A DNA stretch of 64,000 nt from Enterobacter sp. SA187 (GCF_001888805.2 NZ_CP019113.1:1922001-1986000), one strand, 5' to 3'; positions 34,770 to 43,935 are shown, counted from the stretch's first letter. The notes: generated from the letters alone by a model not told the origin. Numbers and translations: made by a program.

Positions 34770-36143
34770 TTAATGGGCTTTTGCGGTTTTGAGGTTCTTC
34801 TGTTTGAAGAAGTAACCGACGGCAAGGATGAGCATCCACACCGGGATCAGCCAGACGGAGATCGCCATGCCCGGGGTCATCGCCATAATCACCAGCACTG
34901 CCGCCATAAAGAGCAGGCAGATCCAGTTACCCAGCGGATAGAACAGGGCCGGGAAGCGGGTTTTCACACCCTGCAAATCTTTCGCGCGGCGGAACTTCAT
35001 GTGCGCCAGGCTTATCATCGCCCAGTTGATCACCAGGGCCGAAACCACCAGCGCCATCAGCAGGCCGAAGGCTTCGCCCGGTGCCAGGTAGTTGATCAGC
35101 ACGCACAGCGCGGTAAAGAGCGCAGAGATGAGGATGGTGCCCACCGGCACGCCGCGTTTATCCACTTTCGCCAGCACTTTCGGCGCGTTGCCCTGTTGCG
35201 CCAGACCGAACAGCATACGGCTGTTGCAGTACACGCAGCTGTTGTACACCGACAGCGCGGCGGTCAGCACTACAATGTTCAGGGCGTTAGCCACGAAGGT
35301 GTCGCCCAGCTCATGGAAGATCAACACGAAGGGGCTGGTGTCGGCGGTCACGCGCGTCCACGGCAGCAGTGACAGCAGCACCGCCAGCGAGCCCACATAG
35401 AAGATCAGAATGCGGTAGATCACCTGGTTGGTGGCTTTCGGGATGCTGACCTGCGGGTTATCGGCTTCGGCGGCGGTAATGCCCACCAGCTCCAGCCCGC
35501 CGAAGGAGAACATGATGATCGCCATCATCATCACCAGCCCGGTAAAGCCGTTAGGCAGGAATCCGCCCTGTTCCCAGAGGTTGCGCACGGTGGCCTGCGG
35601 GCCGGCGCTGTCGCTGAACAGCAGCCAGCCGCCGAACAGGATCATCGCCACGACCGCGATCACTTTGATAATGGCAAACCAGAACTCCATCTCGCCAAAC
35701 ACTTTTACGTTGGTGAGGTTGATAGCGTTGATCACCACGAAGAACACGGCGGCCGACGCCCAGGTCGGGATCTCCGGCCACCAGAATTGGATGTATTTAC
35801 CGACGGCGGTCAGTTCCGCCATGGCGACCAGTACGTACAGCACCCAGTAGTTCCAGCCGGACGCGAAGCCCGCGAAACCGCCCCAGTATTTATAGGCAAA
35901 ATGGCTGAACGAACCGGCTACCGGCTCTTCAACCACCATCTCGCCCAACTGGCGCATGATCAGAAAAGCGATAAAACCTGCAATCGCATAGCCGAGAATA
36001 ATTCCCGGCCCGGCGGACTGGATGACTGACGCGCTGCCCAGAAACAGGCCAGTCCCGATAGCTCCACCCAGCGCAATAAGCTGAATGTGGCGGTTTTTAA
36101 GCCCGCGCTTCAGCAGTTCACCGTGCTGTTGACCTTCCATCAT
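34770..36143 (-). CDS. aroP: AroP, aromatic amino acid permease
   Basis: 457 residues, E. coli length, APC superfamily with twelve membrane segments. Family motifs include ALGGAIGTGLFLGS in the first segment, GFIAFLIMRQLGEM and FSFGGLELVGITAAEA. It imports Phe, Tyr and Trp with protons. Divergent from pdhR. The promoter carries a strong and a weak TyrR box, as expected for TyrR repression with aromatic amino acids. Confidence 0.96.
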   Translation of the reverse strand: MMEGQQHGELLKRGLKNRHIQLIALGGAIGTGLFLGSASVIQSAGPGIILGYAIAGFIAFLIMRQLGEMVVEEPVAGSFSHFAYKYWGGFAGFASGWNYWVLYVLVAMAELTAVGKYIQFWWPEIPTWASAAVFFVVINAINLTNVKVFGEMEFWFAIIKVIAVVAMILFGGWLLFSDSAGPQATVRNLWEQGGFLPNGFTGLVMMMAIIMFSFGGLELVGITAAEADNPQVSIPKATNQVIYRILIFYVGSLAVLLSLLPWTRVTADTSPFVLIFHELGDTFVANALNIVVLTAALSVYNSCVYCNSRMLFGLAQQGNAPKVLAKVDKRGVPVGTILISALFTALCVLINYLAPGEAFGLLMALVVSALVINWAMISLAHMKFRRAKDLQGVKTRFPALFYPLGNWICLLFMAAVLVIMAMTPGMAISVWLIPVWMLILAVGYFFKQKNLKTAKAH

Positions 36144-36185
36144 GAAACCTCGTGTGTGGTTATTATTAGTACGCTGTTGTGTGCG

Positions 36186-36226
36186 TGTACGGATGAAATT
36201 CCATTTGTTGTATTTATATGTTTACG
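36186..36226 (-). promoter_or_regulatory. Paired TyrR boxes over the aroP promoter
   Basis: Consensus is TGTAAA-N6-TTTACA. A strong box lies at 36209-36226 (TGTATT-N6-TTTACG) and a weaker one at 36186-36203 (TGTACG-N6-ATTCCA). They are offset by exactly 23 bp, the usual spacing of cooperating TyrR boxes. The strong box covers the aroP -10. Confidence 0.75.
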
Positions 36227-36241
36227 AAAGGTCTTTCTTAA
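36213..36241 (-). promoter_or_regulatory. aroP promoter
   Basis: Minus strand TTAAGA (36241-36236), 17-bp spacer, TATAAA (36218-36213). It overlaps the strong TyrR box. Confidence 0.65.
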
Positions 36242-36585
36242 ATATGGCGCTGAGTCTTTCGTCTGCATCAGAATAGTGGTAAGCGCATGCGAATGCACCT
36301 GCTTTATTAGGGGCGCATGACGACTGAATAAAAAGAAACCAATTGTAAATGGTAGCCATTCCTCCTCTTCATTACCCCAAATGCATAATTCCACTCCAGA
36401 AATGGGTATTTACTCGTTTTTCGTGCGACTGAATCGGTTCACTTTACCGGTCAGGCGTTTCACATAAGTTAAATATGCCTCTTTATGAGTAGCGGGCTCA
36501 TTTGTGCGAAGTTACATTTCTGAAACGTTATTTCTGTAATGTTGTTAAAATGTGCGTGGTTCCCTGATTTCAATCAAAACCTGTA

Positions 36586-36614
36586 TGGACAGAAGGTGAA
36601 TACTTTGTTACTTT
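36586..36614 (+). promoter_or_regulatory. pdhR operon promoter
   Basis: TGGACA (36586-36591), 17-bp spacer, TACTTT (36609-36614), with transcription starting near 36621. Confidence 0.7.
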
Positions 36615-36630
36615 AGCGTCAAGAACATGA

Positions 36631-36647
36631 AATTGGTCAGACCAATT
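36631..36647 (+). promoter_or_regulatory. PdhR operator
   Basis: Perfect palindrome AATTGGT-CAG-ACCAATT, matching the known PdhR site. It sits roughly +10 to +26 from the predicted start, so PdhR would block transcription of its own operon until pyruvate rises. Confidence 0.93.
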
Positions 36648-36695
36648 GACTCCGGTTAAATGGCACTCCGGGAAAACGGCTTAGGACAGGGAACA

Positions 36696-37460
36696 ATGGC
36701 CTACAGTAAAATCCGCCAACCTAAATTATCCGATGTGATAGAGCAGCAACTGGAGTTTTTGATCCTTGAAGGGACATTGCGCCCCGGTGAAAAACTTCCT
36801 CCGGAACGTGAGCTGGCTAAACAGTTCGACGTTTCCCGTCCTTCGCTGCGCGAGGCGATCCAACGCCTTGAAGCCAAGGGCCTGCTACTGCGTCGCCAGG
36901 GCGGTGGTACCTTTGTCCAGAGTAACCTGTGGCAGAGCTTCAGCGATCCGCTGGTAGAGCTTTTGTCCGATCACCCCGAATCCCAGTTTGACCTCCTTGA
37001 GACGCGCCACGCGCTTGAAGGCATTGCCGCCTATTACGCGGCCTTGCGTGGCACCGACGACGATCGCGCGCGCATCCGCGAGCTGCATCAGGCGATCGAG
37101 CGCGCGCAGGAATCCGGGGATCTCGATGCCGAAGCCGATGCCGTCGTCCTGTATCAGATTGCCGTCACCGAAGCGGCGCACAATGTGGTTTTGCTGCATT
37201 TGCTACGCTGCATGGAACCAATGATGGCGCAGAACGTTCGTCAGAATTTTGAATTGCTGTATGCCCGCCGGGAAATGCTCCCGCTGGTAAGCAACCATCG
37301 CTCCAGAATTTTTGAGGCGATTATCGCCAGAGAGCCGGAGCAGGCGCGTGAAGCGTCTCACCGGCATCTGGCGTTTATTGAGGAAATATTGCTGGACCGC
37401 AGCCGTGAGCAGAGCCGTCGTGAACGCTCCATGCGCCGCCTACAGCAAAGAAAGGATTAA
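36696..37460 (+). CDS. pdhR: PdhR, pyruvate-responsive repressor
   Basis: 254 residues from MAYSKIRQP, preceded by AGGACAGGGA; an in-frame ATG at 36660 would add 12 residues absent from E. coli PdhR. GntR family, FadR subfamily: winged helix at about 10-75 (PPERELAKQFDVSRPSLREA) and a helical effector domain. It represses pdhR-aceEF-lpd in the absence of pyruvate. The perfect operator at 36631-36647 shows autoregulation. Confidence 0.97.
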   Translation: MAYSKIRQPKLSDVIEQQLEFLILEGTLRPGEKLPPERELAKQFDVSRPSLREAIQRLEAKGLLLRRQGGGTFVQSNLWQSFSDPLVELLSDHPESQFDLLETRHALEGIAAYYAALRGTDDDRARIRELHQAIERAQESGDLDAEADAVVLYQIAVTEAAHNVVLLHLLRCMEPMMAQNVRQNFELLYARREMLPLVSNHRSRIFEAIIAREPEQAREASHRHLAFIEEILLDRSREQSRRERSMRRLQQRKD

Positions 37461-37494
37461 GCGCCATAATTTAGAGCGCGGCAACTAAACGCAG

Positions 37495-37540
37495 AACCTG
37501 TCTTATTGTGTTTTCTGCCGAAAATACAATGGGACAGGTT
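37495..37540 (+). promoter_or_regulatory. Long hairpin in the pdhR-aceE spacer
   Basis: AACCTGTC (37495-37502) pairs with GACAGGTT (37533-37540). Inside it ATTGT pairs with ACAAT and TTTTC with GAAAA around loop TGCC, about 18 bp in all. No T-run follows. It may protect or process the aceE message or tune read-through from pdhR. Confidence 0.6.
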
Positions 37541-37581
37541 CCAGATTAATCAACGAAAATTAGATAGATAAGGAAAAACCC

Positions 37582-40245
37582 ATGTCAGATCGTTTAATCA
37601 ATGACGTGGATCCGATCGAAACTCGCGACTGGCAACAGGCGATCGAATCGGTCATCCGTGAAGAAGGTGTTGAGCGCGCTCAGTATCTGATTGACCAGTT
37701 ACTGTCTCAGGCCCGCAAAGGCGGCGTTAACGTGGCAGCTGGTTCAAACGCTCGCAACTATGTAAATACTATTGCCGTTGAAGATGAGCCGGAATACCCG
37801 GGTAATCTGGAGCTGGAACGTCGCATTCGTTCTGCTATCCGCTGGAACGCCATCATGACCGTGCTGCGTGCGTCTAAAAAAGACCTCGAGCTGGGCGGCC
37901 ACATGGCGTCTTTCCAGTCTTCTGCGACTGTGTATGAAGTTTGCTTCAACCACTTCTTCCGCGCACGCAGCGAGAAAGACGGTGGCGATCTGGTGTACTT
38001 CCAGGGCCACATCTCTCCGGGCGTTTACGCTCGCGCATTCCTGGAAGGTCGTCTGACTGAAGAGCAGATGAACAACTTCCGTCAGGAAGTTCACGGCAAT
38101 GGCCTGTCTTCCTACCCGCACCCGAAACTGATGCCGGAATTCTGGCAGTTCCCGACCGTCTCTATGGGTCTGGGTCCGATTGGTGCGATCTACCAGGCTA
38201 AATTCCTGAAATATCTGGAACACCGTGGTCTGAAAGATACTTCCCAGCAAACCGTTTACGCCTTCCTTGGCGACGGCGAGATGGATGAGCCGGAATCCAA
38301 AGGCGCGATCACCATCGCGACCCGTGAAAAACTGGATAACCTGGTCTTCGTTATCAACTGTAACCTGCAACGTCTGGACGGCCCGGTAACCGGTAACGGC
38401 AAAATCATCAACGAACTGGAAGGCATCTTCGAAGGCGCTGGCTGGAACGTAATCAAGGTGATGTGGGGCGGTCGTTGGGATGAGCTGCTGCGTAAAGACA
38501 CCAGCGGTAAACTGATCCAGCTGATGAACGAAACCGTTGACGGCGACTATCAGACCTTCAAATCCAAAAACGGCGCGTACGTTCGTGAGCACTTCTTCGG
38601 TAAATACCCGGAAACTGCCGCGCTGGTTGCCGACTGGTCTGACGATGAGATCTGGGCACTGAACCGTGGTGGCCACGATCCGAAGAAAGTCTACGCTGCA
38701 TTCAAGAAAGCGCAGGAAACCAAAGGCAAAGCGACTGTTATCCTGGCCCATACCATCAAAGGTTACGGCATGGGCGACACCGCTGAAGGTAAAAACATCG
38801 CCCACCAGGTGAAGAAAATGAACATGGACGGTGTACGTTACATCCGTGATCGTTTCAATGTGCCGGTGACCGATGAGCAGGTTGAGAAGCTGTCCTACAT
38901 TACCTTCCCGGAAGGTTCTGAAGAGCACACCTACCTGCACGCCCAGCGTCAGAAGCTGAACGGCTACCTGCCGTCTCGTCAGCCGAAATTCTCTGAGAAG
39001 CTTGAGCTGCCGACCCTGGCTGACTTCAACCAGCTGCTGGAAGAGCAGAACAAAGAGATCTCCACCACTATCGCCTTCGTGCGTGCCCTGAACGTGATGC
39101 TGAAGAACAAGTCGATCAAAGATCGCCTCGTACCGATCATCGCCGACGAAGCGCGTACTTTCGGTATGGAAGGTCTGTTCCGTCAGATTGGTATTTACAG
39201 CCCGAACGGCCAGCAGTATACCCCGCAGGACCGTGAGCAGGTTGCTTACTATAAAGAGGACGAGAAAGGTCAGATCCTGCAGGAAGGTATCAACGAGCTG
39301 GGCGCAGGTTCTTCCTGGCTGGCCGCTGCGACCTCTTACAGCACCAACGATCTGCCGATGATCCCGTTCTACATCTACTACTCCATGTTCGGTTTCCAGC
39401 GTATCGGCGACCTGTGCTGGGCAGCAGGCGATCAGCAAGCTCGTGGCTTCCTGATTGGCGGGACTTCTGGTCGTACTACGCTTAACGGCGAAGGTCTGCA
39501 GCACGAAGATGGTCACAGCCACATTCAGTCGCTGACCATCCCGAACTGTATCTCTTACGATCCGGCTTACGCCTACGAAGTTGCTGTCATCATGCATGAC
39601 GGTCTGCATCGTATGTACGGTGAAGCGCAAGAGAACGTGTACTACTACATCACCACGCTGAACGAAAACTATCACATGCCAGCGATGCCGGAAGGCGCCG
39701 AGGAAGGGATCCGTAAAGGTATCTACAAACTCGAAACTGTCGAAGGCGCGAAAGGTAAAGTTCAGCTGCTGGGCTCCGGTTCTATCCTGCGTCACGTACG
39801 TGAAGCAGCGCAGATCCTGGCGAAAGACTACGGTATCGGTTCTGACGTGTTCAGCGTGACCTCCTTCACCGAACTGGCGCGCGATGGCCAGGATTGTGAG
39901 CGCTGGAACATGCTGCACCCGACCGACGAGCCGCGCGTACCGTACGTTGCACAGGTTCTGAGCGACGCACCGGCAGTGGCATCAACTGACTATATGAAAC
40001 TGTTCGCTGAGCAGATCCGTAACTTCATCCCGGCAAGCGATTACCGCGTACTGGGTACTGATGGCTTCGGTCGCTCTGACAGCCGTGAAAACCTGCGTCA
40101 CCACTTCGAAGTTGATGCTTCTTATGTGGTTGTGGCAGCACTGGGCGAACTGGCTAAACGTGGCGACATCGACAAGAAAGTAGTTGCAGAAGCAATTACC
40201 AAATTCAACATCGATGCAGATAAAGTTAACCCGCGTCTGGCGTAA
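37582..40245 (+). CDS. aceE: Pyruvate dehydrogenase E1 component AceE
   Basis: 887 residues, E. coli length, homodimeric E1. The thiamine diphosphate motif GDG at 230-232 (GDGEMDEPES) and its NCNLQRLDGPV partner are present. It decarboxylates pyruvate and transfers the acetyl group to the lipoyl domains of AceF. Codon use is typical of a highly expressed gene. aceF follows after 14 bp. Confidence 0.98.
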   Translation: MSDRLINDVDPIETRDWQQAIESVIREEGVERAQYLIDQLLSQARKGGVNVAAGSNARNYVNTIAVEDEPEYPGNLELERRIRSAIRWNAIMTVLRASKKDLELGGHMASFQSSATVYEVCFNHFFRARSEKDGGDLVYFQGHISPGVYARAFLEGRLTEEQMNNFRQEVHGNGLSSYPHPKLMPEFWQFPTVSMGLGPIGAIYQAKFLKYLEHRGLKDTSQQTVYAFLGDGEMDEPESKGAITIATREKLDNLVFVINCNLQRLDGPVTGNGKIINELEGIFEGAGWNVIKVMWGGRWDELLRKDTSGKLIQLMNETVDGDYQTFKSKNGAYVREHFFGKYPETAALVADWSDDEIWALNRGGHDPKKVYAAFKKAQETKGKATVILAHTIKGYGMGDTAEGKNIAHQVKKMNMDGVRYIRDRFNVPVTDEQVEKLSYITFPEGSEEHTYLHAQRQKLNGYLPSRQPKFSEKLELPTLADFNQLLEEQNKEISTTIAFVRALNVMLKNKSIKDRLVPIIADEARTFGMEGLFRQIGIYSPNGQQYTPQDREQVAYYKEDEKGQILQEGINELGAGSSWLAAATSYSTNDLPMIPFYIYYSMFGFQRIGDLCWAAGDQQARGFLIGGTSGRTTLNGEGLQHEDGHSHIQSLTIPNCISYDPAYAYEVAVIMHDGLHRMYGEAQENVYYYITTLNENYHMPAMPEGAEEGIRKGIYKLETVEGAKGKVQLLGSGSILRHVREAAQILAKDYGIGSDVFSVTSFTELARDGQDCERWNMLHPTDEPRVPYVAQVLSDAPAVASTDYMKLFAEQIRNFIPASDYRVLGTDGFGRSDSRENLRHHFEVDASYVVVAALGELAKRGDIDKKVVAEAITKFNIDADKVNPRLA

Positions 40246-40259
40246 GAGGTAAAAGAAGA

Positions 40260-42161
40260 ATGGCTATCGAAATCAATGTACCGGACATCGGGGCTGATGA
40301 AGTTGAAATCACCGAGATCCTGGTCAAAGTGGGCGACAAAGTTGAAGCTGAACAGTCGCTGATCACCGTAGAAGGCGACAAAGCTTCTATGGAAGTCCCG
40401 TCACCTCAGGCTGGCGTTGTTAAAGAGATCAAAGTCTCTGTTGGCGACAAAACCGAGACTGGCAAACTGATCATGATTTTCGATTCCGCTGACGGTGCTG
40501 CTGATGCAGCACCTGCGAAAGCAGAAGAGAAGAAAGAAGCAGCACCGGCAGCAGCCTCTGCACCGGCTGCGGCGGCTGCCAAAGACGTCAACGTACCGGA
40601 TATCGGCGGCGACGAAGTTGAAGTCACCGAGATCATGGTTAAAGTCGGCGACAAAGTGGCTGCTGAGCAGTCGCTGATCACCGTGGAAGGCGACAAAGCC
40701 TCCATGGAAGTCCCGGCTCCGTTCGCGGGCACCGTGAAAGAGATCAAAATCAGCACCGGTGACAAAGTGTCCACCGGCTCCCTGATCATGGTCTTCGAAG
40801 TGGAAGGCGCCGCTCCGGCTGCCAGCGACGCGAAACCGCAGGTTAAAGAAGAAGCGGCTTCTGCTCCGGCAGCAGCGGCGGGCGCGAAAGACGTCAACGT
40901 ACCGGACATCGGCGGTGACGAAGTTGAAGTGACCGAAGTGATGGTGAAAGTGGGCGACAAAGTTGCCGCTGAGCAGTCACTGATCACCGTGGAAGGCGAC
41001 AAAGCCTCCATGGAAGTTCCGGCACCGTTCGCGGGCACCGTGAAAGAGATCAAAATCAGCACCGGCGACAAAGTGTCTACCGGCTCCCTGATCATGGTCT
41101 TCGAAGTGGAAGGCGCAGCCCCGGCTGCGGCTCCGGCTGCGGCCAAACAGGAAGCAGCACCAGCACCGGCGGCGAAAGCACCGGCCGCCGCTGCACCGGC
41201 GAAAGCGGAAGGCAAATCTGAGTTTGCTGAAAACGACGCTTACGTCCACGCGACCCCGCTGATCCGCCGCCTGGCGCGCGAATTCGGTGTGAACCTGGCG
41301 AAAGTGAAAGGTACAGGTCGTAAAGGCCGTATCCTGCGCGAAGACGTTCAGGCTTACGTGAAAGACGCGGTTAAACGCGCTGAAGCGGCACCTGCTGCTG
41401 CTACCGGCGGCGGTCTGCCGGGCATGCTGCCATGGCCGAAAGTGGACTTCAGCAAGTTTGGTGAAGTGGAAGAAGTTGAACTGGGCCGTATCCAGAAAAT
41501 CTCTGGTGCTAACCTGAGCCGTAACTGGGTGATGATCCCGCACGTTACGCACTTCGACAAAACCGACATCACCGATCTGGAAGCCTTCCGTAAGCAGCAG
41601 AACGCCGAAGCTGAGAAGCGCAAACTGGACGTGAAATTCACCCCGGTTGTCTTCATCATGAAAGCCGTTGCCGCAGCGCTCGAGCAGATGCCTCGCTTCA
41701 ACAGCTCCCTGTCTGAAGACGCGCAGCGTCTGACGCTGAAGAAATACATCAACATCGGTGTGGCTGTTGATACCCCGAATGGCCTGGTGGTTCCGGTGTT
41801 CAAAGACGTGAACAAGAAGAGCATCACCGAGCTGTCCCGTGAACTGACCGTGATCTCCAAAAAAGCACGTGACGGTAAGCTGACGGCTGGCGAAATGCAG
41901 GGCGGTTGCTTCACCATCTCCAGCATCGGTGGCCTGGGTACTACGCACTTCGCGCCGATCGTTAACGCGCCGGAAGTGGCTATCCTCGGTGTGTCCAAAT
42001 CCGCGATGGAGCCGGTCTGGAATGGTAAAGAGTTCGTGCCGCGTCTGATGATGCCGATCTCTCTGTCCTTCGACCACCGCGTGATCGACGGTGCTGATGG
42101 TGCGCGTTTCATCACTATCATCAATAACATGCTGTCTGATATTCGCCGTCTGGTGATGTAA
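40260..42161 (+). CDS. aceF: Dihydrolipoyl acetyltransferase E2, AceF
   Basis: 633 residues (E. coli 630). Three N-terminal lipoyl domains, each with EGDKASMEVP around the lipoylated Lys, are joined by Ala/Pro linkers. The E1/E3-binding domain (TPLIRRLAREFGVNLAKVKG) and the catalytic core with SFDHRVIDG near the C terminus follow. Lipoyl domains 2 and 3 (starting near residues 108 and 210) are almost identical even at the DNA level, a sign of recent conversion. Core of the pyruvate dehydrogenase complex. Confidence 0.98.
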   Translation: MAIEINVPDIGADEVEITEILVKVGDKVEAEQSLITVEGDKASMEVPSPQAGVVKEIKVSVGDKTETGKLIMIFDSADGAADAAPAKAEEKKEAAPAAASAPAAAAAKDVNVPDIGGDEVEVTEIMVKVGDKVAAEQSLITVEGDKASMEVPAPFAGTVKEIKISTGDKVSTGSLIMVFEVEGAAPAASDAKPQVKEEAASAPAAAAGAKDVNVPDIGGDEVEVTEVMVKVGDKVAAEQSLITVEGDKASMEVPAPFAGTVKEIKISTGDKVSTGSLIMVFEVEGAAPAAAPAAAKQEAAPAPAAKAPAAAAPAKAEGKSEFAENDAYVHATPLIRRLAREFGVNLAKVKGTGRKGRILREDVQAYVKDAVKRAEAAPAAATGGGLPGMLPWPKVDFSKFGEVEEVELGRIQKISGANLSRNWVMIPHVTHFDKTDITDLEAFRKQQNAEAEKRKLDVKFTPVVFIMKAVAAALEQMPRFNSSLSEDAQRLTLKKYINIGVAVDTPNGLVVPVFKDVNKKSITELSRELTVISKKARDGKLTAGEMQGGCFTISSIGGLGTTHFAPIVNAPEVAILGVSKSAMEPVWNGKEFVPRLMMPISLSFDHRVIDGADGARFITIINNMLSDIRRLVM

Positions 42162-42168
42162 ATAAGAA

Positions 42169-42194
42169 AGCCGGCCTGACGGTCGGCTTTTTTC
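42169..42194 (+). terminator. Terminator after aceF
   Basis: AGCCGGCC (42169-42176) with GGTCGGCT (42181-42188), then TTTTTT. It separates aceEF from lpd; lpd has its own promoter. Confidence 0.88.
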
Positions 42195-42250
42195 TGGTAA
42201 TCTCATTATGTTACTGGGGTTATTGGGACAAAGGACAACTCGTTTACCGT

Positions 42251-42285
42251 TTGTTGTTTCAAAATTGTTAACAATTTTGTACTAT
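42251..42285 (+). promoter_or_regulatory. lpd promoter region with a perfect 20-bp palindrome
   Basis: CAAAATTGTTAACAATTTTG (42260-42279) is a perfect palindrome directly abutting a TACTAT -10 candidate (42280-42285). A -35 is not clear (TTGTTT at 42254-42259 is 20 bp away). A similar AT-rich palindrome exists upstream of E. coli lpd, which is controlled by ArcA and PdhR. Which protein binds this one is not known to me. Confidence 0.5.
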
Positions 42286-42359
42286 GCGGGCGGATAGAAC
42301 GTCCCGGCGAAGAAGGGCGATACGTCCCCTGGACTGCCGGAAATCAATAAGAGGTCATG

Positions 42360-43784
42360 ATGAGTACTGAAATCAAAACTCAGGTCGTGGTACTTGGGGC
42401 AGGCCCGGCAGGTTACTCTGCTGCCTTCCGTTGCGCTGATTTAGGTCTGGAAACCGTCATTGTTGAACGTTACAACACCCTCGGCGGTGTTTGTCTGAAC
42501 GTCGGCTGTATCCCTTCTAAAGCGCTGCTGCATGTTGCTAAAGTTATCGAAGAAGCCAAAGCGCTGGCTGAGCACGGTATCGTCTTCGGCGAACCGAAAA
42601 CCGATATCGACAAGATTCGTACCTGGAAAGAAAAAGTCATCACCCAACTGACTGGCGGTCTGGCCGGTATGGCGAAAGGCCGTAAAGTAAAAGTGGTGAA
42701 CGGTCTGGGTAAATTCACCGGGGCTAACACCCTGGAAGTGGAAGGCGAAAACGGCAAAACCGTAATCAACTTCGACAACGCGATCATCGCGGCGGGTTCC
42801 CGTCCGATCGAACTACCGTTCATTCCGCATGAAGATCCGCGCGTATGGGATTCCACCGACGCTCTGGAGCTGAAAGAAGTACCTAAGCGCCTGCTGGTTA
42901 TGGGTGGCGGTATCATTGGTCTGGAAATGGGCACCGTGTACCATGCGCTGGGTTCAGAGATCGACGTGGTTGAAATGTTCGACCAGGTGATCCCGGCGGC
43001 TGACAAAGATATCGTTAAAGTCTTCACCAAGCGTATCAGCAAGAAATTCAACCTGATGCTGGAAACCAAAGTGACTGCCGTTGAAGCTAAAGAAGACGGT
43101 ATTTACGTTTCCATGGAAGGCAAAAAAGCCCCTGCTGAAGCGCAGCGTTATGACGCCGTGCTGGTGGCTATCGGCCGTGTGCCGAACGGTAAAAACCTCG
43201 ACGCAGGCAAAGCTGGCGTGGAAGTGGACGACCGTGGCTTTATCCGTGTCGACAAACAGCTGCGTACCAACGTACCGCACATCTTCGCTATCGGCGATAT
43301 CGTCGGTCAGCCGATGCTGGCGCACAAAGGCGTTCACGAAGGTCACGTTGCCGCTGAAGTTATCGCCGGCATGAAGCACTACTTCGATCCGAAAGTGATC
43401 CCGTCCATCGCGTACACCGAGCCGGAAGTTGCCTGGGTTGGTCTGACCGAGAAAGAAGCGAAAGAGAAAGGCATCAGCTACGAAACCGCCACCTTCCCGT
43501 GGGCTGCTTCTGGCCGTGCTATCGCGTCCGACTGCGCAGACGGTATGACCAAACTGATTTTCGACAAAGAGACTCACCGTGTGATCGGTGGCGCTATTGT
43601 CGGTACTAACGGCGGCGAGCTGTTGGGCGAAATCGGTCTGGCTATCGAAATGGGCTGTGACGCGGAAGATCTGGCGCTGACTATCCATGCGCACCCGACT
43701 CTGCATGAGTCCGTGGGCCTGGCTGCTGAAGTGTTCGAAGGTAGCATCACCGACCTGCCGAACCCGAAAGCGAAAAAGAAATAA
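42360..43784 (+). CDS. lpd: Dihydrolipoamide dehydrogenase E3, Lpd
   Basis: 474 residues from the second of two adjacent ATGs (42360), matching the E. coli length; AGAGGT lies just upstream. FAD-binding GAGPAG at 13-18, redox disulfide Cys45-Cys50 (GGVCLNVGCIPSK), the NAD domain (GGGIIGLEMG), and the C-terminal catalytic HAHPTLHES. It reoxidises lipoyl groups of the pyruvate and 2-oxoglutarate dehydrogenases and the glycine cleavage system. Confidence 0.98.
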   Translation: MSTEIKTQVVVLGAGPAGYSAAFRCADLGLETVIVERYNTLGGVCLNVGCIPSKALLHVAKVIEEAKALAEHGIVFGEPKTDIDKIRTWKEKVITQLTGGLAGMAKGRKVKVVNGLGKFTGANTLEVEGENGKTVINFDNAIIAAGSRPIELPFIPHEDPRVWDSTDALELKEVPKRLLVMGGGIIGLEMGTVYHALGSEIDVVEMFDQVIPAADKDIVKVFTKRISKKFNLMLETKVTAVEAKEDGIYVSMEGKKAPAEAQRYDAVLVAIGRVPNGKNLDAGKAGVEVDDRGFIRVDKQLRTNVPHIFAIGDIVGQPMLAHKGVHEGHVAAEVIAGMKHYFDPKVIPSIAYTEPEVAWVGLTEKEAKEKGISYETATFPWAASGRAIASDCADGMTKLIFDKETHRVIGGAIVGTNGGELLGEIGLAIEMGCDAEDLALTIHAHPTLHESVGLAAEVFEGSITDLPNPKAKKK

Positions 43785-43800
43785 GCGTCTGAGTTTGTGT

Positions 43801-43878
43801 TGCCGGGTGGCGGCTTCGCCTTACCCGGCCTGCAAATTTAAAAGATGTAGGCCCGGCAAGCTTGCGCCGCCGGGCAAA
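43801..43878. repeat. REP pair (BIME)
   Basis: Forward REP (GCCGGGTGGCGGCTTCGCC and TTACCCGGCCTGC) at 43802-43833 and inverted REP (GTAGGCCCGGCAAGC, then GCGCCGCCGGGC) at 43847-43876, separated by 13 bp. Confidence 0.9.
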
Positions 43879-43892
43879 CAGGACCGGACATT

Positions 43893-43920
43893 AAAGCGGC
43901 TTAATAGCCGCTTTTTTTAT
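43893..43920 (+). terminator. Terminator of lpd
   Basis: AAAGCGGC (43893-43900), loop TTAATA trimmed by pairing, GCCGCTTT (43907-43914), followed by TTTTT. Confidence 0.85.
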
Positions 43921-43935
43921 GCCCGCGTTTTACCT

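Noticed and set aside
37744..39918. Long open frame opposite aceE (over 700 codons, minus strand)
   Set aside because: It is the shadow of the strongly biased aceE codons. It has no ribosome binding site or recognisable domain, and aceE itself is certain.
40977..42206. Open frame opposite aceF
   Set aside because: Antisense shadow; it also crosses the aceF terminator.
42287..42359. Riboswitch in the lpd leader
   Set aside because: The leader is short and shows no recognisable aptamer fold or terminator.
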